64,000 bases of DNA from Blasia pusilla (taxonomy: Eukaryota; Marchantiophyta; Marchantiopsida; Blasiales). Location: the NCBI GenBank assembly GCA_050084515.1, contig CM114271.1:35960001-36024000 (forward strand), written 5' to 3'. The notes below the pieces were generated by a model. It made no database searches. It saw nothing but the letters and a program-made list of their open reading frames with translations, and was not told the origin of the DNA. This document shows, in pieces, positions 1-14,200 of this stretch (position 1 is the stretch's first letter; each line of letters starts with the position of its first letter). Position numbers and translations under genes: made by a program.

Positions 1-179
1 CACTACACATGTAATAAACAATCTCCAAGGAGGGGAAAAAGAAATTTTAAAAAGAAAAAAAGTTGGCAACAAGCTAACCCAAAAACCAATTTAACATGCG
101 GCACGACTAACATCTTGAAACAAATCCGACAAAAATTCTAGAGGTTGGTTAAATGTGAATGGAAAATTGAATGAGTGGT

Positions 180-2110
180 TTAGTGCATGCAATCCGACAT
201 ACCAAGTCAAAACATATTAGATTGCCAACCACCACACCACCCAATAAATAAAAGTCACTTTGGGATATGACTAGGTCATAATGTCGATGAGGGGGTACTT
301 GTGCAATAGAAGGTAGGTCATATAGTTGCTCTTGCCTAACGATCTATCCTACAATACACGCCACTCATGCTATTTCCTCTATAATTATATCATAGAATGT
401 CATTTGTTCTTCATTACATGCTCATTAGAGAATGTATATATCATTTGCATCAACATGCTTATGATATATAAGAGGATTCGCAACAAGCCAAGCATGCACT
501 TATGTACTCATACATGAATACGGAAGAGCTCAAATCTTCTTGATATGTGTCAGAAAAGAACAAGTTTTCTTTCTCATTTGGTTATTAATGAACCTTTTCA
601 TTATGGGATAGGATTAATATGTATTTTTTTATATAAGCTTATTTCAAAGTTTTTAATATGCTTGCACTCATATATACCCTAGTAGGTATTAAGGTTAGAT
701 TTTTTTTTAAAAACAAGAGATCTCTTGAACTTTTCCTACTTTGTGGCTGAATGTGGGTCCTATGCGTAAAACTTGTAGGATCCACATCCAACAAGACAAG
801 GAATAATGCACTTAGGATTGTACATATAAAACTAATCTTGGCTAGATTTGTTTTCTATTGAGGGTAGATGAAAAGGAAAAAGACATCATGGATCTTAGTT
901 ACTAATCTAAATTTTATGCATGTGGATAAAATCTTATGGTCATACATGAAACTTGGACAAAAAATTGTTAACTAAAAATTAAAATAAAAAAATTTGTTGG
1001 AAAAAATGATGGAAATTTATTTTGGAGTTGTAAAACTCCAAATATATACTAAAAAACTTATAAATATATGATAAGGTAATAGACTTTGTTATCATAAATC
1101 ATTCTAATCTCTTAAGAGATTTGGTTTTTGACACTTTAAACCAATTTTTTTTCTTCATGCAATTCATGAAGAATTATTTTTGAACTATGGATGAAAAAAT
1201 CCAACGATGAGAAAAAGGAGAAAAGCCACAAACAAACCAAGAGGGGAAGAAGGCGATAAATGGAAAAAGGAATGCAAAGATAATTTGTAACCAGCCAAAT
1301 GAAATAGTAAAAAAAAAGACAATGAGAATGGCTGAACAAACAATGTGACAAATTGCATGAAGCAAATCTTACAAAACACAAAAGATTGTTCAAAAGTTTA
1401 TTGACATTAAGATGAATAACTGCAACCACTTCATCTCAACATGTCAATGCTTGTGTTGTTGTAATACAATTAGCACATCTTGTTAATAATAAGTAGTGAA
1501 AACGAAGAGAGAAGGACATAAAGAAGGGTTGGGCAAGTTAATGATTCTTGAGGGAATTGTGAGCACCATCTTTTGAGGAAACTATCAAAATATATTTATA
1601 ATTGCATAAAAATATCCATGGTGAAATAAATAAATCCATCATTTGCATTCTCACTACATAACTTAACTCCTTAATACTTGTTGCTATATCAACTAATTAA
1701 CTTTTGGATATGCAACTCAAACATCAAGTCAAAACATGTATGATTAGTTATTGCCATATCACCTAATAGAATAAAATCACCTCAAGATATAATAAGATCA
1801 ACTTATCACCTGCTATTTGCATTTGTTGTTGAAGTAAAGGTAGAATATATAGTTGCTTTTCCCCAATAGTATGTCATGAAGTAGGAACCATTAATATTAT
1901 TGCTTCTTTGATCCGAATATGTTTTGTTGTTCTTTCCCCTCCCTATATATGCATATTGAATAATATGGGGACCATTTGCATTGCTAAGCTCCCCACATAC
2001 ATAACCATACACATCTAGAAGTAAACGAAAACGAATTATGAGGCATCGCGAATGATAAAATGGAAGAAGAGGATTTACATTAAGCCATGCACATAATCAT
2101 GTACCCACGT
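180..2110. repeat. Ancient diverged direct repeat in AT-rich DNA
   Basis: Roughly 185-345 and 1700-1870 share an ordered series of similar words (for example 'aagtcaaaacat', then 'ataaaa.tcac', then 'atatagttgct'). A weaker match links about 490-510 with 2080-2105, each holding a 'caagccaagcatgcac'-like string. The copies are about 1.5 kb apart in the same orientation, as the ends of a decayed LTR element might be. I see no coding motif between them. This is a by-eye alignment with many gaps, so it could be a partial duplication. Bases 2111-2430 show nothing recognisable. Confidence 0.3.
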
Positions 2111-2429
2111 TAACGTATAGAAACTCCCAGCTCTACAAAGAATTGCATTCGTACAAGGAGGAACTTGCTTTTATAAACAATGAGAGTGAAATGTACACAC
2201 ATAGAATTAGAATATCTCATCAATCTCTACGAGTGGTTGCCCTAGAATGCATATATAGGTCTATCACCTTATCCTAGATGGTACCTATGCATATGCACAT
2301 ATGTTATCTAAACCTACAAAAATCACTTTATGACCCTATAATTCCAAATTTCACATATATGATGTAGATTGTGCATGAAGTGCCTTTGGGGTGAAATCAT
2401 TACATGAGTAATCTTAAGCTTGGGCATAT

Positions 2430-4740
2430 AGCCACCATCCCCTCAAGCTCAAGTCAATATATATCCTTTACACCTAAATATAATACAAGGAAATCAAGCT
2501 TATCTCTAGATAATGTCTTGATGGATATGCTAGCTAATTTCTTATTCGTGTTCACATATGTAAGCTATATTTTACATGAAGACTTGCTCTCTCATAAATG
2601 AGAATGCACCTCAATGTGTTTTGTCCTTCAGTAAATTTTTTTTGAAAAATGAATGCTAGTGATATTACATGCATATATGATACTTGGTTCTCAACTTTAT
2701 AAGCCTATAATATTATTTGAAAAAATATTTTCAATACCAAATTGATTTATCTGTTGTTATGGTTGCTCTTCTATTTTCAACTTTCATTTGCTATGAGAAA
2801 GTTGTAGGTGGTTTCTTGGACGGCCAACTTATTACAACATCACTAAATCTAAAATACAAACCCAAAATCAGATCTTATGTCAAAACCCTTCATGCAAAAT
2901 CTACATCACTACGTGTGTGTAATTCCAAGGGATTAGACAAAAAGTGTTCTACAAACTTAATTATGAACATCATGTATATTATAAATTTTCTTGTTGTATC
3001 ACATTGATGTTTCTATAGTGATAACAATAATCAAATTACTAAATCAAGCACATAATTAAGATCTCTTATTGTGATAGCCAAATAGATTAAGTTCCTAACC
3101 ATAGCATATTACATTTTGGGATTATTTATCTAATTATCTTCATCCACTTTGAGCTCTACCCTTTGGTCCAATGGAATTAAGACTGGCTTGCATGATGTCA
3201 TGCCGAACTCAAAAGTTTTATCATTATAATTCATTAGGATATTGGCATTAAAATAGCCATGTACAATCTCCTTGTTTGATTAACTCTATACAAAGAAATT
3301 AATAAAGCTTTGCCAAGTCTTTCAATGTAAATTTTTTTTCAAACTATGTTTTAATCATTTGTATTAGTTTCTTGTTGTAACTAGTCCCAATGAAGTGATC
3401 AACATAGTTGATGATTAAAATAAAATTTCCTTAAAAGATTAGTGAATAAATGAGTAATCTAAATTTTAAACTCAAAATTAAAGGATCTTTAGCAACTTCT
3501 TGATCCAAACCATATACTAAACTCTTGGAGCTTTTTTAGTCTATGAAGATGGATCCTTTCTTAATTTAAAGAAAGAAATATGAAAGAAAGCTTGAGCTTT
3601 GGTCCTTGAATTCACAAAGAATATTGTATGAGTGTGTATGATAACTTGGGTTTATGTGTGTATGAATGGTGATAACGATATATGTTATATAATGATGTGT
3701 ATACACATGATAATTTGCATACAAGAGAAGGATACTTTGGATACTTATATCTAAGGGTTGAACTCTAAATACTTTCTTCTCTAAATTTCCATTGAGAAAT
3801 ACATTATTGGAATATATTTGACAACTATTCCTACATTTTTTAGTTGTTAAACCCATAACGATTTTGATTATCACAATCTTGGTCGTAGGATTGAAAATCT
3901 ATAGTCCATACTTATACTATTATTAGTATTCCTTGGCTTCTAGCATGGCCTTGTATCTATTGATACTACCATTTGAATTTCAATTCTCCTTAAACATCAA
4001 TATGCATCCCATAACCTTTTTTCCTTATGGAAGATCAACCAATTAACTCCAAAGTTTGTTGCTTCTCCAAGGTTATGAGCTCTCTATAGCTTTAACTAAA
4101 TCTAGCTTTTGTATAGCCCTTCAAGATTGTTATGTACCTGAAAAATCTTCATTACATGCCCATCGTAAATAGTTAAGAATTTAACATCATGCATGAATCT
4201 ATATATTAGATGTCTTACCTTTTTTTTGCTATTTGAGTATGGGAGTCCATTGAGGACTATATAGAATCCTTTGCTTTATCATATTTTGAAATATCTAATA
4301 ATTGTTGAGTGTTCTATATCTTCCATGCAAAACTTCACTAACCTCACTTGATGAAATTGCTTATGATCTTAACCTTCCAAAACACGGACTTCAAGACTTT
4401 GAGAGCTTATCATTTCTCTTGATCCTCTACTAGTTTTATTGGATGATGTTGCTTGATCACTCCTTCATATATTTTGAATTGGCTCACTATGTAAATAATC
4501 TAAACCAATTGTAGTTTCTCAAAGTGTAAAAAAGTGCTTACTTGATGGACTATAACGCTAGAACCCTTAGAATCTACAACATAACTCCATAAGACATATC
4601 TTTGTGAGTTGTTGTCTAGCTTCTTGCACTTCTTACTTTGAATATGAGCAAAGCATATACGACCAAATATCTTCATGAATGTAAGATCCTTCTTGTTTCA
4701 CTATTACATTCAATGAAAATTTATGAGTTTGGAGAGTTGT
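2430..4740 (-). pseudogene. Degraded Ty1/copia retrotransposon remnant
   Basis: Many stretches match, at nucleotide level and in the same order, the better preserved minus-strand copia element at 40.8-46 kb. The polypurine-tract region and pol 3' end at about 2438-2620 correspond to 41097-41290. The block at 3160-3215 corresponds to 41820-41870, in the part of pol after the YVDD region. The block near 4635-4695 corresponds to 43125-43175, between integrase and RT. Stops and indels break every frame, and no LTR pair could be defined. Order and strand fit one old element inserted in minus orientation. It cannot code for anything functional. Confidence 0.6.
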
Positions 4741-7700
4741 AGTGCACTCACTCATTACTTGCACACAACTCATAAACTACTCGCACATATGAGTTTTAAA
4801 CTAAAGAAAAGTGAGTCAATTGTGAGTCATACTCTCAAGTTTTTTAGCATTTTTTATACTCATAGAACAATTGTAAACTACACGTAATCAACTCGGTAGT
4901 TACTAACATAAGTGTGAGTACGGGAAGAGATGATGGACTTGCTAAGTACTCGAAACTAAGAAAATAAATTGAAATCAACCATTCTATTCAATGAATCATG
5001 CAAAAAATAGGCAACATGTCCAACTTCTTTCCATGTATTTATTCACATATAACTTCTTCCCTTACAAAATGGCAAGTTTGTAGAACTACCAACTTGTCAT
5101 ATGTTGTTGGTATGCTCTGAGATTGGCATGACATCATATAAATGGCACTACACCTACAATTTGTATAGATGCATGTACCTTGTCTACTCCTAAGTGAGAT
5201 TAGCAAGGTTGCAGATGGACAAAGTCCATATCCGTGGACTTATGTCCATCCTATGGAAAGACTTGTCCATGTGGGCTCCATCCATACGGACAAGTTCTTA
5301 TTAATTTATAAATGAATATATATTCATTTAAGTTCAAGTATTTTCATATTTCCAATATTTCAAATCTTATACTCATTTATCCGTTATAATATAAATTTAT
5401 GCAAGTTTTTCATTTAAAGAATTGATCAAATTTAAAACAGAGATCAAATTAAAAACATAAAATATTTCCAATTAAATACAAAATATTAATGCAAAGATGG
5501 TGATTCATTTGATTAAATTTTAGTTTATTAATCACGAATATTTAATAAAAATGAAAATTACTGGACTTGGGATATCCAATCAAATATAGGAGATAAAAAC
5601 GGAGTGCATGTAAGGACTTAATTAAGGGAGGCACTTATACACCAAACTATTGCAAAAAAAAGATATGCCTCATCTTAATTGGAATGCGAGCAAGTAAATC
5701 TAAACCAATGGCCTTAGGTTAAATTAGTGGATTGGCTTGACTTTAAATGCTCATCCGTACGTATGGGGTATGTTTTGGTAAGCTGAGAATGCAAATATGT
5801 TATGCCAAAATAATAACACTACATGCAAGGTAAACTTTTTCAAAGGTATATTGCAAAGTATGCTGATATAAATCTCGATAAAAAGCAAAGGATTAGGAAC
5901 CAAATCCAAGGATTTGTTTTTGCTCAATTTTTCTATTGAAATTTCTAAACTCCATTATACTTTGCGGTGGCATTTTATTCTCTTAAGTCAAGTTTCTCTC
6001 CGTATTCAAGCTCCATCAAAGCTTTGTTGAGAGTACATTGACAAATCAAGCCATTTTATAATTTCAGAATTTGTTATATATTGAGGGATTTATTTTAGTT
6101 TGTCACTCTTCCATACCTTTATCGTGATAAGGAGATGGAACACGAGAAGCAGATTTTAGTGACTAGATAGCCCATGCAAGTACAAGATTAAATTTTTACA
6201 GGAGTTTTAGAGTCTTAGTCATGGTAATTTAATAGAAATCGGAGAAGCTGTAGGTATTCTTATGGGAATTTTTGGAATTGAGTCATTTATTATTTAATAG
6301 TTCTAATGTTTAGATTTTTTTTTATTATCTATATTTTTTAAAAAATCCAATTTGGTTGATTATGACTTAAGATCTTGATGATTCATTGAAATTTCCTCTC
6401 TAGTTTTGCTAGAGGAGTTGACTTCTATCAATTTCTTCCTATTCTCCGTTATCGCATGATATTCACTAAATTGTTAAATGTCTTTACAATGCTTATAAGT
6501 AGATTTTCAGGGGAAATTTCCCTATGTGTTAGGCTATAGCGAAGTGGTGTTTATTGGGTTTTATATTCTGTAATTTCCCATGCCATGCATAAAGATAAAT
6601 TTTGGTGATGAGAAAGAATAAATGGAAATACTAGTAAGAAAAATTGTAAAAATATAAATGAGCATTTTTCCCATAAATATATTAAAACAAACTTTAATTT
6701 TCTCATAAAGAAAGAAAAATAGCTAGTTTCCTTTCCCCCCTCTAAGGTCTCCTACACAGGAGAAATTTCAAGAAAAAGTATATACCATTAAAAGCTAATC
6801 CTTTGTTACAATTTTCTCTTATGGTCCAAAAATGTCTTTTTCATCTTTTCGTTTTCAAATACTACAAGCCTTCCTATGGTTTCTATTAATTTTACTTCAC
6901 ATGAGAATATTTAATATTAATATATGACACTGCTTCATTAGTGTAGATAAAAAGAAAGTTGATCACTTTATGTTTAGGAGCTACAAAGCATTTTTACGTC
7001 AAAGATTATAGTTAAGAATTTTTTAAAGGCATCAGAAAGATTGAATATGGGCTCCATTTTTCCAAGATTTAATGGTGTGACTTTGAAGGTTTTATCCGAT
7101 CAAATGGGCCCTTTCGGTAATATTATCCTAAAATTTCATATCACCCCCCCAGAAAATCTCTCTTGATGTTACTTTGGTCTCATACATATATTAACACATT
7201 AAATTTTTGAGAAAAAATGATTATTCTGATTTAGTGTACTATGGCAACTATCCACCTACCTACTTAAAAAAAATCCACTTGAAGGATAATTTATTAATGT
7301 GAATATAAAATTTTAAGAAGGAAAGATCAATTCATCCATATTTTCACAAAATGAGCGGATTTAATAATTTTTTCAAGTTAGAAAATTTAAGATAATTAAA
7401 TAATGGAAATTTAGAATTGATAATTATTATGGCCCCAAATATAGTTATATTTTAAATTTATTTTTTTGTTATGCCACAACACCCCTTTCATCGGATGCAG
7501 CACAAAAAAAAGATATATACAGCCAACACTACAATTGAGTCTAAAAATATAATTCTTTATGATTTTTAGCACTTTAGCAAGAGACAAATGCTTTAATGAA
7601 GGGGTAAAGAAGATGCCTTAATTAAGGGATAGCAAAAAGGCCGTCCATAAACTTTATTACAAGTTCTTGATAACATGGGAATGTAGATTTACTATTGAAT

Positions 7701-9000
7701 TGTTTTATTTAAAAATATTTAAAAGTAAAAAATTTTCCAACCAATTTTTTTTGGCCTTTCATGATTTTCTAAAATTTGTAGAAAACTCTAATTCCATATT
7801 CCATGAAATTTCAGTTTTTAAAAATAATTCTTCTCAAATATATTTATTTTGAGAATTTTTTTTACAATGTGAGATTTGACCCACGTACTCCTCGTCCTTT
7901 TCTTTTATTCATTTCATATTCCCCCTGAATTGATCCCTTATCTATATCTATAACACTATGGGAGAATGCACTCTTGATTTCCAATCATCTATTCTTTGAT
8001 ACCTAGCCTTCTTAACCAATGGGATCACTCGACAGTGGTTTAAGCGGTATGAGAATAGTTTTGGTTAGGTCACTAGTCAAACTTCTATGGTTATGATGGA
8101 TGATCTAAATTACCCATCATTAACTTGAGTATCACATGAGCATCCACTAATATGTTTTATTAAAATAGTAAAGTAAAATATCTATTACCTTCTCACCTTA
8201 ATTAGATCCATGTGAAGATTAGAGTGGAAGGGATAGAGTCCTTCCTAATGCTAAGGTTATCACACTTATTATTGCACACGAAAGATATGCTGGGTTCCAT
8301 AGATAGCCTAAGATAGGTAATTTATGGACATTAGTTACTATGGAGTTGGTAGGAGATAGGGTAAACCCAAATGAAGTTCACCCTTAGATATGAGACAATT
8401 GACCGTGGGATCTGCAATATATTGTAGCAAAGCTATGTTGGTTTGTTGATCTTCGATTCTATTATATTAAGAGTGTGCTAATATTAATTTAGACACTACA
8501 TATTTATCTTTAATTTTTTTCATTCAAATCTCTTTGTTGGATGCATAATGTGCACGTCGAATGTATCTAAGCCACATTGGGAGTGAATATTGTGCCACAA
8601 CATTGGAGAAATAGAGTTTATACCTAAAAGTATACTTTATATCACAAGATGAAGCATGTTACTTTTTAATAATAACATAAATTGAAGATGGACATGTCAA
8701 AATTTTCATGTACAAAGGTTTTCACATTCATAAGATAGATGGATCTTAGACATATATTGGTAATAGTCGATGTATATGGTTAGCGATGTATATTTGCATG
8801 ACAAAGAGATAAAAAAGAATTCGCCAAAAGAATTTTATGAATTGAGTACTACGACCAAATATCAATACCTTGGATAATCTATGTTGAGAAAACTTCTTCC
8901 ATATACATTTTAGCCCACCATAGTCTTATTACTGTCTTCTTACTAGGTCTGAAGTGAATTGTCTTACTTAGTTTGTTCACAAACACCACAATTCCTTGAA
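4741..9000. other. AT-rich intergenic region without recognisable genes
   Basis: Very AT-rich DNA with short broken frames in all six readings. I found no conserved domain, RNA gene or clear element ends, apart from the short dispersed repeat at 5202-5299. It is probably old repeat DNA decayed beyond recognition by eye. Confidence 0.6.
5202..5299. repeat. Short dispersed repeat related to 30042-30394
   Basis: It begins 'agcaaggttgcagatggac', contains 'catcctatggaaagacttgtc' with minor variation, and ends near 'acggacaagttc'. The same words in the same order occur at the left of the MITE-like element at 30042-30394 ('agcaaggttaatcgttgcac', then 'catcctatggaagggcttg'). It is probably a deleted copy of the same non-coding element. 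The centre is also self-complementary through repeated 'gtccat' and 'atggac' words. Confidence 0.5.
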
Positions 9001-9002
9001 GA

Positions 9003-9062
9003 TATGTAGAGGTGAGGTGAGGTGAGGAGAGGAGAGGAGAGGAGAGATGGAGGAGAGATGGA
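9003..9062. repeat. GA-rich microsatellite
   Basis: Imperfect GGTGA and GGAGA pentamers run through 9010-9062 ('gaggtgaggtgaggagagga' and so on). It is a simple repeat with no gene attached. Confidence 0.85.
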
Positions 9063-9539
9063 GTACGCATGAGAGAAGGGGGCAAGCAAGTAGCAGAGAG
9101 AGAAGAGGGGGCATAGGGCTTTTTTCAATTTGACAATTCTTTTAGGTGCTGGATTTATTTCCTTCTCCACGATCATAGTTTTTTTATTTTTATTTTTGAA
9201 CAAATTTAGGAAAAGATAGGATTTTTCAGCATTCAATTATTTACAATTTTTTCTTACCCTTCAAGTTTAAAAGTGTGAAAATATCCCAACTTCTTATGAA
9301 AATCTTTATGATTTTTTAGGCATGTAATACTAATTTGGCATATTTTTTTAACAAATATTTTTTTTGAGATATGGATACTAATATAATATTAATTATTCAT
9401 ACTAATTCATGACATATTAGGTATAGGAACATATATACCTCAATTTCAACTCTATTTTGAATGAGAACTCCATATATATCCAACTGAAATTTTGAAGGCG
9501 TGCTTGCCTTATGGGCTATCTTTGCATTTTTTGTGTTTG

Positions 9540-9957
9540 AAAATTGATGCACCAATTATGCTCTTACAAAACACGAATGGGTCACAAGGACAAGAAAATA
9601 GAACTAGATTAATGTTGATTCACGGATTTATGCAACATTGTATAGATGCTTTATCATCATAGGGAAGTCTATTAGTGATCAATTTTTTATTCCATGTATT
9701 CCATTGATCGTACCCGAATTTGGTTTGCCATTTGATCTACGTAGATTTCAACTCCCTATTTGTCCAACTTTTGATATGATTGTTAATAGGTCTCTAGATC
9801 AAACTTTGCAAAAAATACGAATTTACTTGCCTACTCCTATATTCTCTCATGGTCAATTGTATGTAGTATTATCTACATTACAAAAGAGGAATTCCATCCA
9901 CATTACAATTAGAGTGATAAATATTCAAATAAGGAAGGTGACTACATGCAAAATATA
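9540..9957 (+). pseudogene. Remnant of Helitron PIF1-like helicase C-terminus
   Basis: The plus-strand frame keeps the C-terminal signature of Helitron PIF1-like helicases: 'IPCIPLIVPE', 'LPFDLRRFQLPI', then 'LDQTLQKIRIYLPTPIFSHG' and 'QLYVVLSTLQKR'. The same words are in the minus-strand helicase at 54334-54720 of this window. Here the Q-rich motif before 'TLQK' is changed (RSLDQTL against KSEGQTL) and the arginine of the usual 'ALSR' is lost. Only about 140 codons of the end of the gene survive, about 90 bp before a Helitron-like 3' terminus at 10050. No Rep domain or Walker A lies upstream. It is a dead, 5'-truncated copy. Confidence 0.75.
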
Positions 9958-10019
9958 GTGTATAAAGAAAAACTTGGCTGAAATAAAACATTTGCCCATT
10001 TTTATATCATTCCCTTTTT

Positions 10020-10050
10020 ATACTCATGCATCCCACACACATTTGACTAG
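10020..10050 (+). mobile_element. Degenerate Helitron 3' terminus
   Basis: The sequence 'tgcatcccacacacatttga' followed by CTAG at 10047-10050 resembles the 3' end of the Helitron at 54231 read on its minus strand (GTGCATCGCAC..., then TTACTAG). The spacing from the helicase stop is almost the same (about 93 bp here, about 100 bp there). The subterminal hairpin is decayed. The following base is A instead of the usual T. Confidence 0.5.
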
Positions 10051-10739
10051 AAGTATAGATAATGGGAATGTTTTCTAAAGATTTAAGGCATATACATATA
10101 CATACTATTAACGGAAAATCTTATTATCTTCGGTGATGATTTTTGGAAAGTCTCGCTCATGGACTATCAAAGGGTCGAGCAAGTGAAGTTGATTAAGCTT
10201 ACAAAAATCTGAGAGTTCAAAATTTGGAAGATAACACACGTGTTCATCAACAAAATTTTGTAAATTAGTGAGCAGAGGTGGAAGAAGATTAGGTACCTTT
10301 ATACATTGATTTAGGGGATGGTTTTATATGACTTCAATAGGACATGATACAAAGTATAGAAAAAGTGTGATTTTGTTTACATCATATATGGAAATGATAT
10401 TGAAATATTTCAAAACATCAACTTCTTGAGGGATCCAAATATGTCGACATCAAGAAATAAAGATGTGTATGAGATAAATGAAAAATCCATGTCTCAATTT
10501 TATGGAGAGGTTATTGTATTTTCTAATTTGTGTAAAATTAGTTGAAGAGTTGGAATATTGAAAATAAAAATGTAAAGAAAACATGTTTTAGGACTGTCAA
10601 ATATATATTATGTACATTAGCATACTTATCTTAGTGTTAACTCAATTCCAAACAAGGGATAAGTCATCGTATCTACAAAAAATCTAAGGTACTTGTTTTC
10701 TTTCTAGTGATCAAGCCTAATTTTTCATCGCTTATGGTT

Positions 10740-11065
10740 GAAGACTGATGCACAAGCATGCTCTTATGGAACATGAATGGCTTGAAGGGACAAGCAAATG
10801 CCATGATTGGTGATTCGTGAATTTGTATGATAGGTGATAGATGTCAAAATCATGATAGGGGAGAATATTACAAATGGAGTTTTTATTCCAAGGATTCTAT
10901 TGATTGTGCTTGAATTAGGTTAACCTTTTGATTTTCTCAAGGCCACTTATATGTAGCATCATATGGGTCGGACAAAGAAGTTCAATCCATACTATGAATG
11001 GAGGTGATATACATTTAAACAAAGAATGTGATCCCCTACATAATGTCGAATATTAACAGATCATT
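10740..11065 (+). pseudogene. Second, internally deleted Helitron helicase remnant
   Basis: Plus-strand sequence parallels 9545-9957 with further decay. 'gatgcacaagcatgctctta' corresponds to the region near 9547. 'tattccaaggattctattga' corresponds to the codons of 'IPCIPLI'. 'tctcaaggccacttatatgt' corresponds to the codons of 'SHGQLYV'. The segment between 'LPFDL' and 'FSHG' is missing. Direct repetition of two helicase ends within 1.2 kb suggests either tandem Helitron insertion or a local duplication. The stretch 10060-10740 shows no recognisable content. Confidence 0.55.
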
Positions 11066-11224
11066 GAATGAAATAAAAATGTTTGTTGTATTTGAAAACT
11101 TGTTATTAATCAACATTGAAAATAAGTTTCATAACTATCCATTTATGTCATTTTTCCAAAATAACTTTAAATTTCCAAATTAAATGGTTTACTCTTAAGT
11201 CGTGCATGACATGACCTTACGGGA

Positions 11225-14200
11225 ATAATATTTTTGGGAACACAATGTAACAAGAGAGGTGATGATGAAGAAGACTCAATTTTATAGTTGTTTTCTTGAA
11301 GGGAATCGCTTCATCCCAAGCGATGAAGCGATCATAATGTTTGACACTTTCCTTATTGATTGTGTTCCTCTTCCTCCCTCGGGAAGTAGATTGTCTTCAG
11401 TTGCTAAGCTCTTATACTTTAGACAAAATTTTAGGGTTATGATGCAGACTCAACAAGGAGGAATCCCACTACAAGTGATGTTCATTTAGGTGCCCTAAAC
11501 AATGTGATCCGAGTTTGCAGAGGTTGACGTACCGCGGATTGTGCGGAGGTAGATAGGCGACTAGAGGGAGGTCCAATATGGGAAGGGATATTTTCATCCA
11601 TTTGTTGATATTAACCAAAAATCTTGACATGCTCTTTGCATTGATCCACACCACATCTCCCATAGTGATGTATTTTTGTTTTTATTGCATTTTTACATCT
11701 CAAGTCTTATTGGGGTTTCTCTTCAGAGGTGAATGTTCTATATGGAACTCCCTTTTTCATCCCTCTCATCTCACACATCATCCCCTTACCCTTCTAGTCC
11801 CCTTCCATCCTCTTAACATTTTTATTTTTTTATTTTTTGTCAATTCTTGACTCATTGTCTTTACCATCCATTCCTCTTTAAATAAACCTTTGTTTCCATC
11901 CATTTAGATCCCATTTTCTCCCATTCACTCCTTCCATCCTCAATTTCCTCCTTGATGTTACTGATTGTGTTTGGGAGGGGATTTGGGTTTAGAAGTCTTA
12001 AGTCAAGAAGGTAGTGGAGAGAACATTATCGTGAATGATTATCGTGGACAAGAAGAGAATCTAGCATCATAATTGCTAGTCCAAAGGAGGAGATATGAGA
12101 GATATTGGTGGGGGTTTCCTCTCGAGTTTGATAGAGAGAGGGGGGTAGATTATGTCTTATTGGTGAGTTACATTCATGCCTTGACCCACACATGATCCTT
12201 GCTTGGGACCTTGTGGATAATCTAGTTGAAATACAAAATATCCTTATTGTCTCAAATTGTTCACCTATTCACAAATTCAAAACCATAGAGGGGCTAAGCA
12301 TCATGACTTTGATAGATTCGGATGGGTGGTTCATCTAGTGAACCATGGATGTTGTATGGTGTTTCCCATAACATCACTCCCTCGTCAATCATGGGAAGGG
12401 TTGGGGTCCCCACCTTGGCATCATTCTTACTCTCTTTGAGACCCATTTTCCAGGTTTGAAGTTATTCCATAGGATCCCCTATGCTATTTGGAATGACCTC
12501 CATCCTACTTTCCTTCTAATCCTAGCTAGGATCATAATTGACCCTATGGATAAGCTTTCATGTTATCTTTACTTCTCTTTCCATGCTATACCCGTCGTGG
12601 GAAGGCCAACCATAGACTTAGAGGTTGTCCCCCAATTTTGGCATTTTCGAGGGTTCGATTTGATTAGGAGTCTAATCAGAGCAAGTTTGTGGATACACTA
12701 GAGATAACACTTCTTTTGGTTTCCTTTTAGAGAATTTGTAGCAACCAGGTTGCAACAATGTAGGACACGCTTGTGAGTATTGGCAAGCTCCACGCGCTCT
12801 TTGCCTTATGGGCATGGCGCCTCTGATAGTTGTTACTATCAATGCCATCTAAAGGCTATATCCTTCCTCAATTTTTTCCTTCTAGGTTTTTCATATGACT
12901 TCCATCCTAATACGACAATTTGGCTTGATTGGTCCATCTTTACACTAGCACTTAAAAATTTGAGTTGGATTTTTAGAGACTTGTTTTGTATGACGTACAA
13001 ACACCTTCATGATTTCTATCCTCGTGAGGACTCCGCTAGTGGCTTTTGCGAGTTGCTCTAGGTTGCCTCTCACCTAGCTTAAGGGAGAGTTCTGGCAATA
13101 GTGGCCAAAGTATTAGGGGTGGGAAGACCTTTGGCATTGTCAAAGGATGGTGGAGGGATTTGTTTGACAACCATAGGCAAGGTGCTCTTAAGGTTGGTGA
13201 GTCACACCATCACTTTGGTGAGGCTTTCCAACCACACACAAGTTAACATAAATTTTGAGTTGCTACTCCAGTCAATTAGGAGGGTCTATTTCAATAGTCA
13301 TCCTAAGTGGATAATTCTCCAAGTGGAGAATAACTACAACTTAATATCATGAGTGGCTATCTGCATAGAGTTGAGGAACACGAGTAGGCCCATTATGAGC
13401 CTCATTTCCTTTGTGTAGGCTTTCAATGGGCCCATTAGGCCATCAATTTCCACTATAGTCAGCTTGATGAGGAGGTCCCAATTTTTGAATTTGTCATCGG
13501 TACTCGTCACGGTGATCCCTTGGATGTTGCACTTTTTCTTTGGCTCATTATCGAGTGGTTCTCTCTTTGGTGGAGGATTTTCAAGGTTATATTTTGATTC
13601 TCCTCAATGGTAGATGATACTTATGCATATTTTTGGCCTTGGAGATCTAGTTGTAGATGCATTTGATCACCTTACTACTTAGTTGGCACATGTCAATGTA
13701 GCGATGAATGTGGGAAAGTGCAAGTCATGGTCTCCATCAAGCTTAGCTACTAGATAATGTTCATTTACTTCACATATTCATTACACAAGTTGGATGGTCT
13801 ATTCCTCTTTGGAGTCCTACTTGAGAGCCAAGATTTTGTCTCGAGTTTCATGGTGTCAACCCTTATCAAGGATTTGCTCCACATTCATGATCTCACGAGT
13901 GCTCATGTGTAGGGGCTTGCCCCCTCATCTCAATTTCCCATATCACACGATATGTAACGATGGTGGGCCTACCCCCACTATCGGTAGTTAGTTCGACCTA
14001 CGTAATGTGATTTGCGCCAGAGTTTGGATTCTCTTGATGTGCATTTGGGAAGCATACGTCCAATTGGGGGTGAGAGGATTGCCACTCACGATATGCAGGA
14101 TATCACATTTTTCATTTTTTGTGAAAGTGGCTTCCACGTGTAGAGAGAGCTGCACTATTCCATGCGGAATTCCCTTATTTGAGTTGATCTTTATATGACG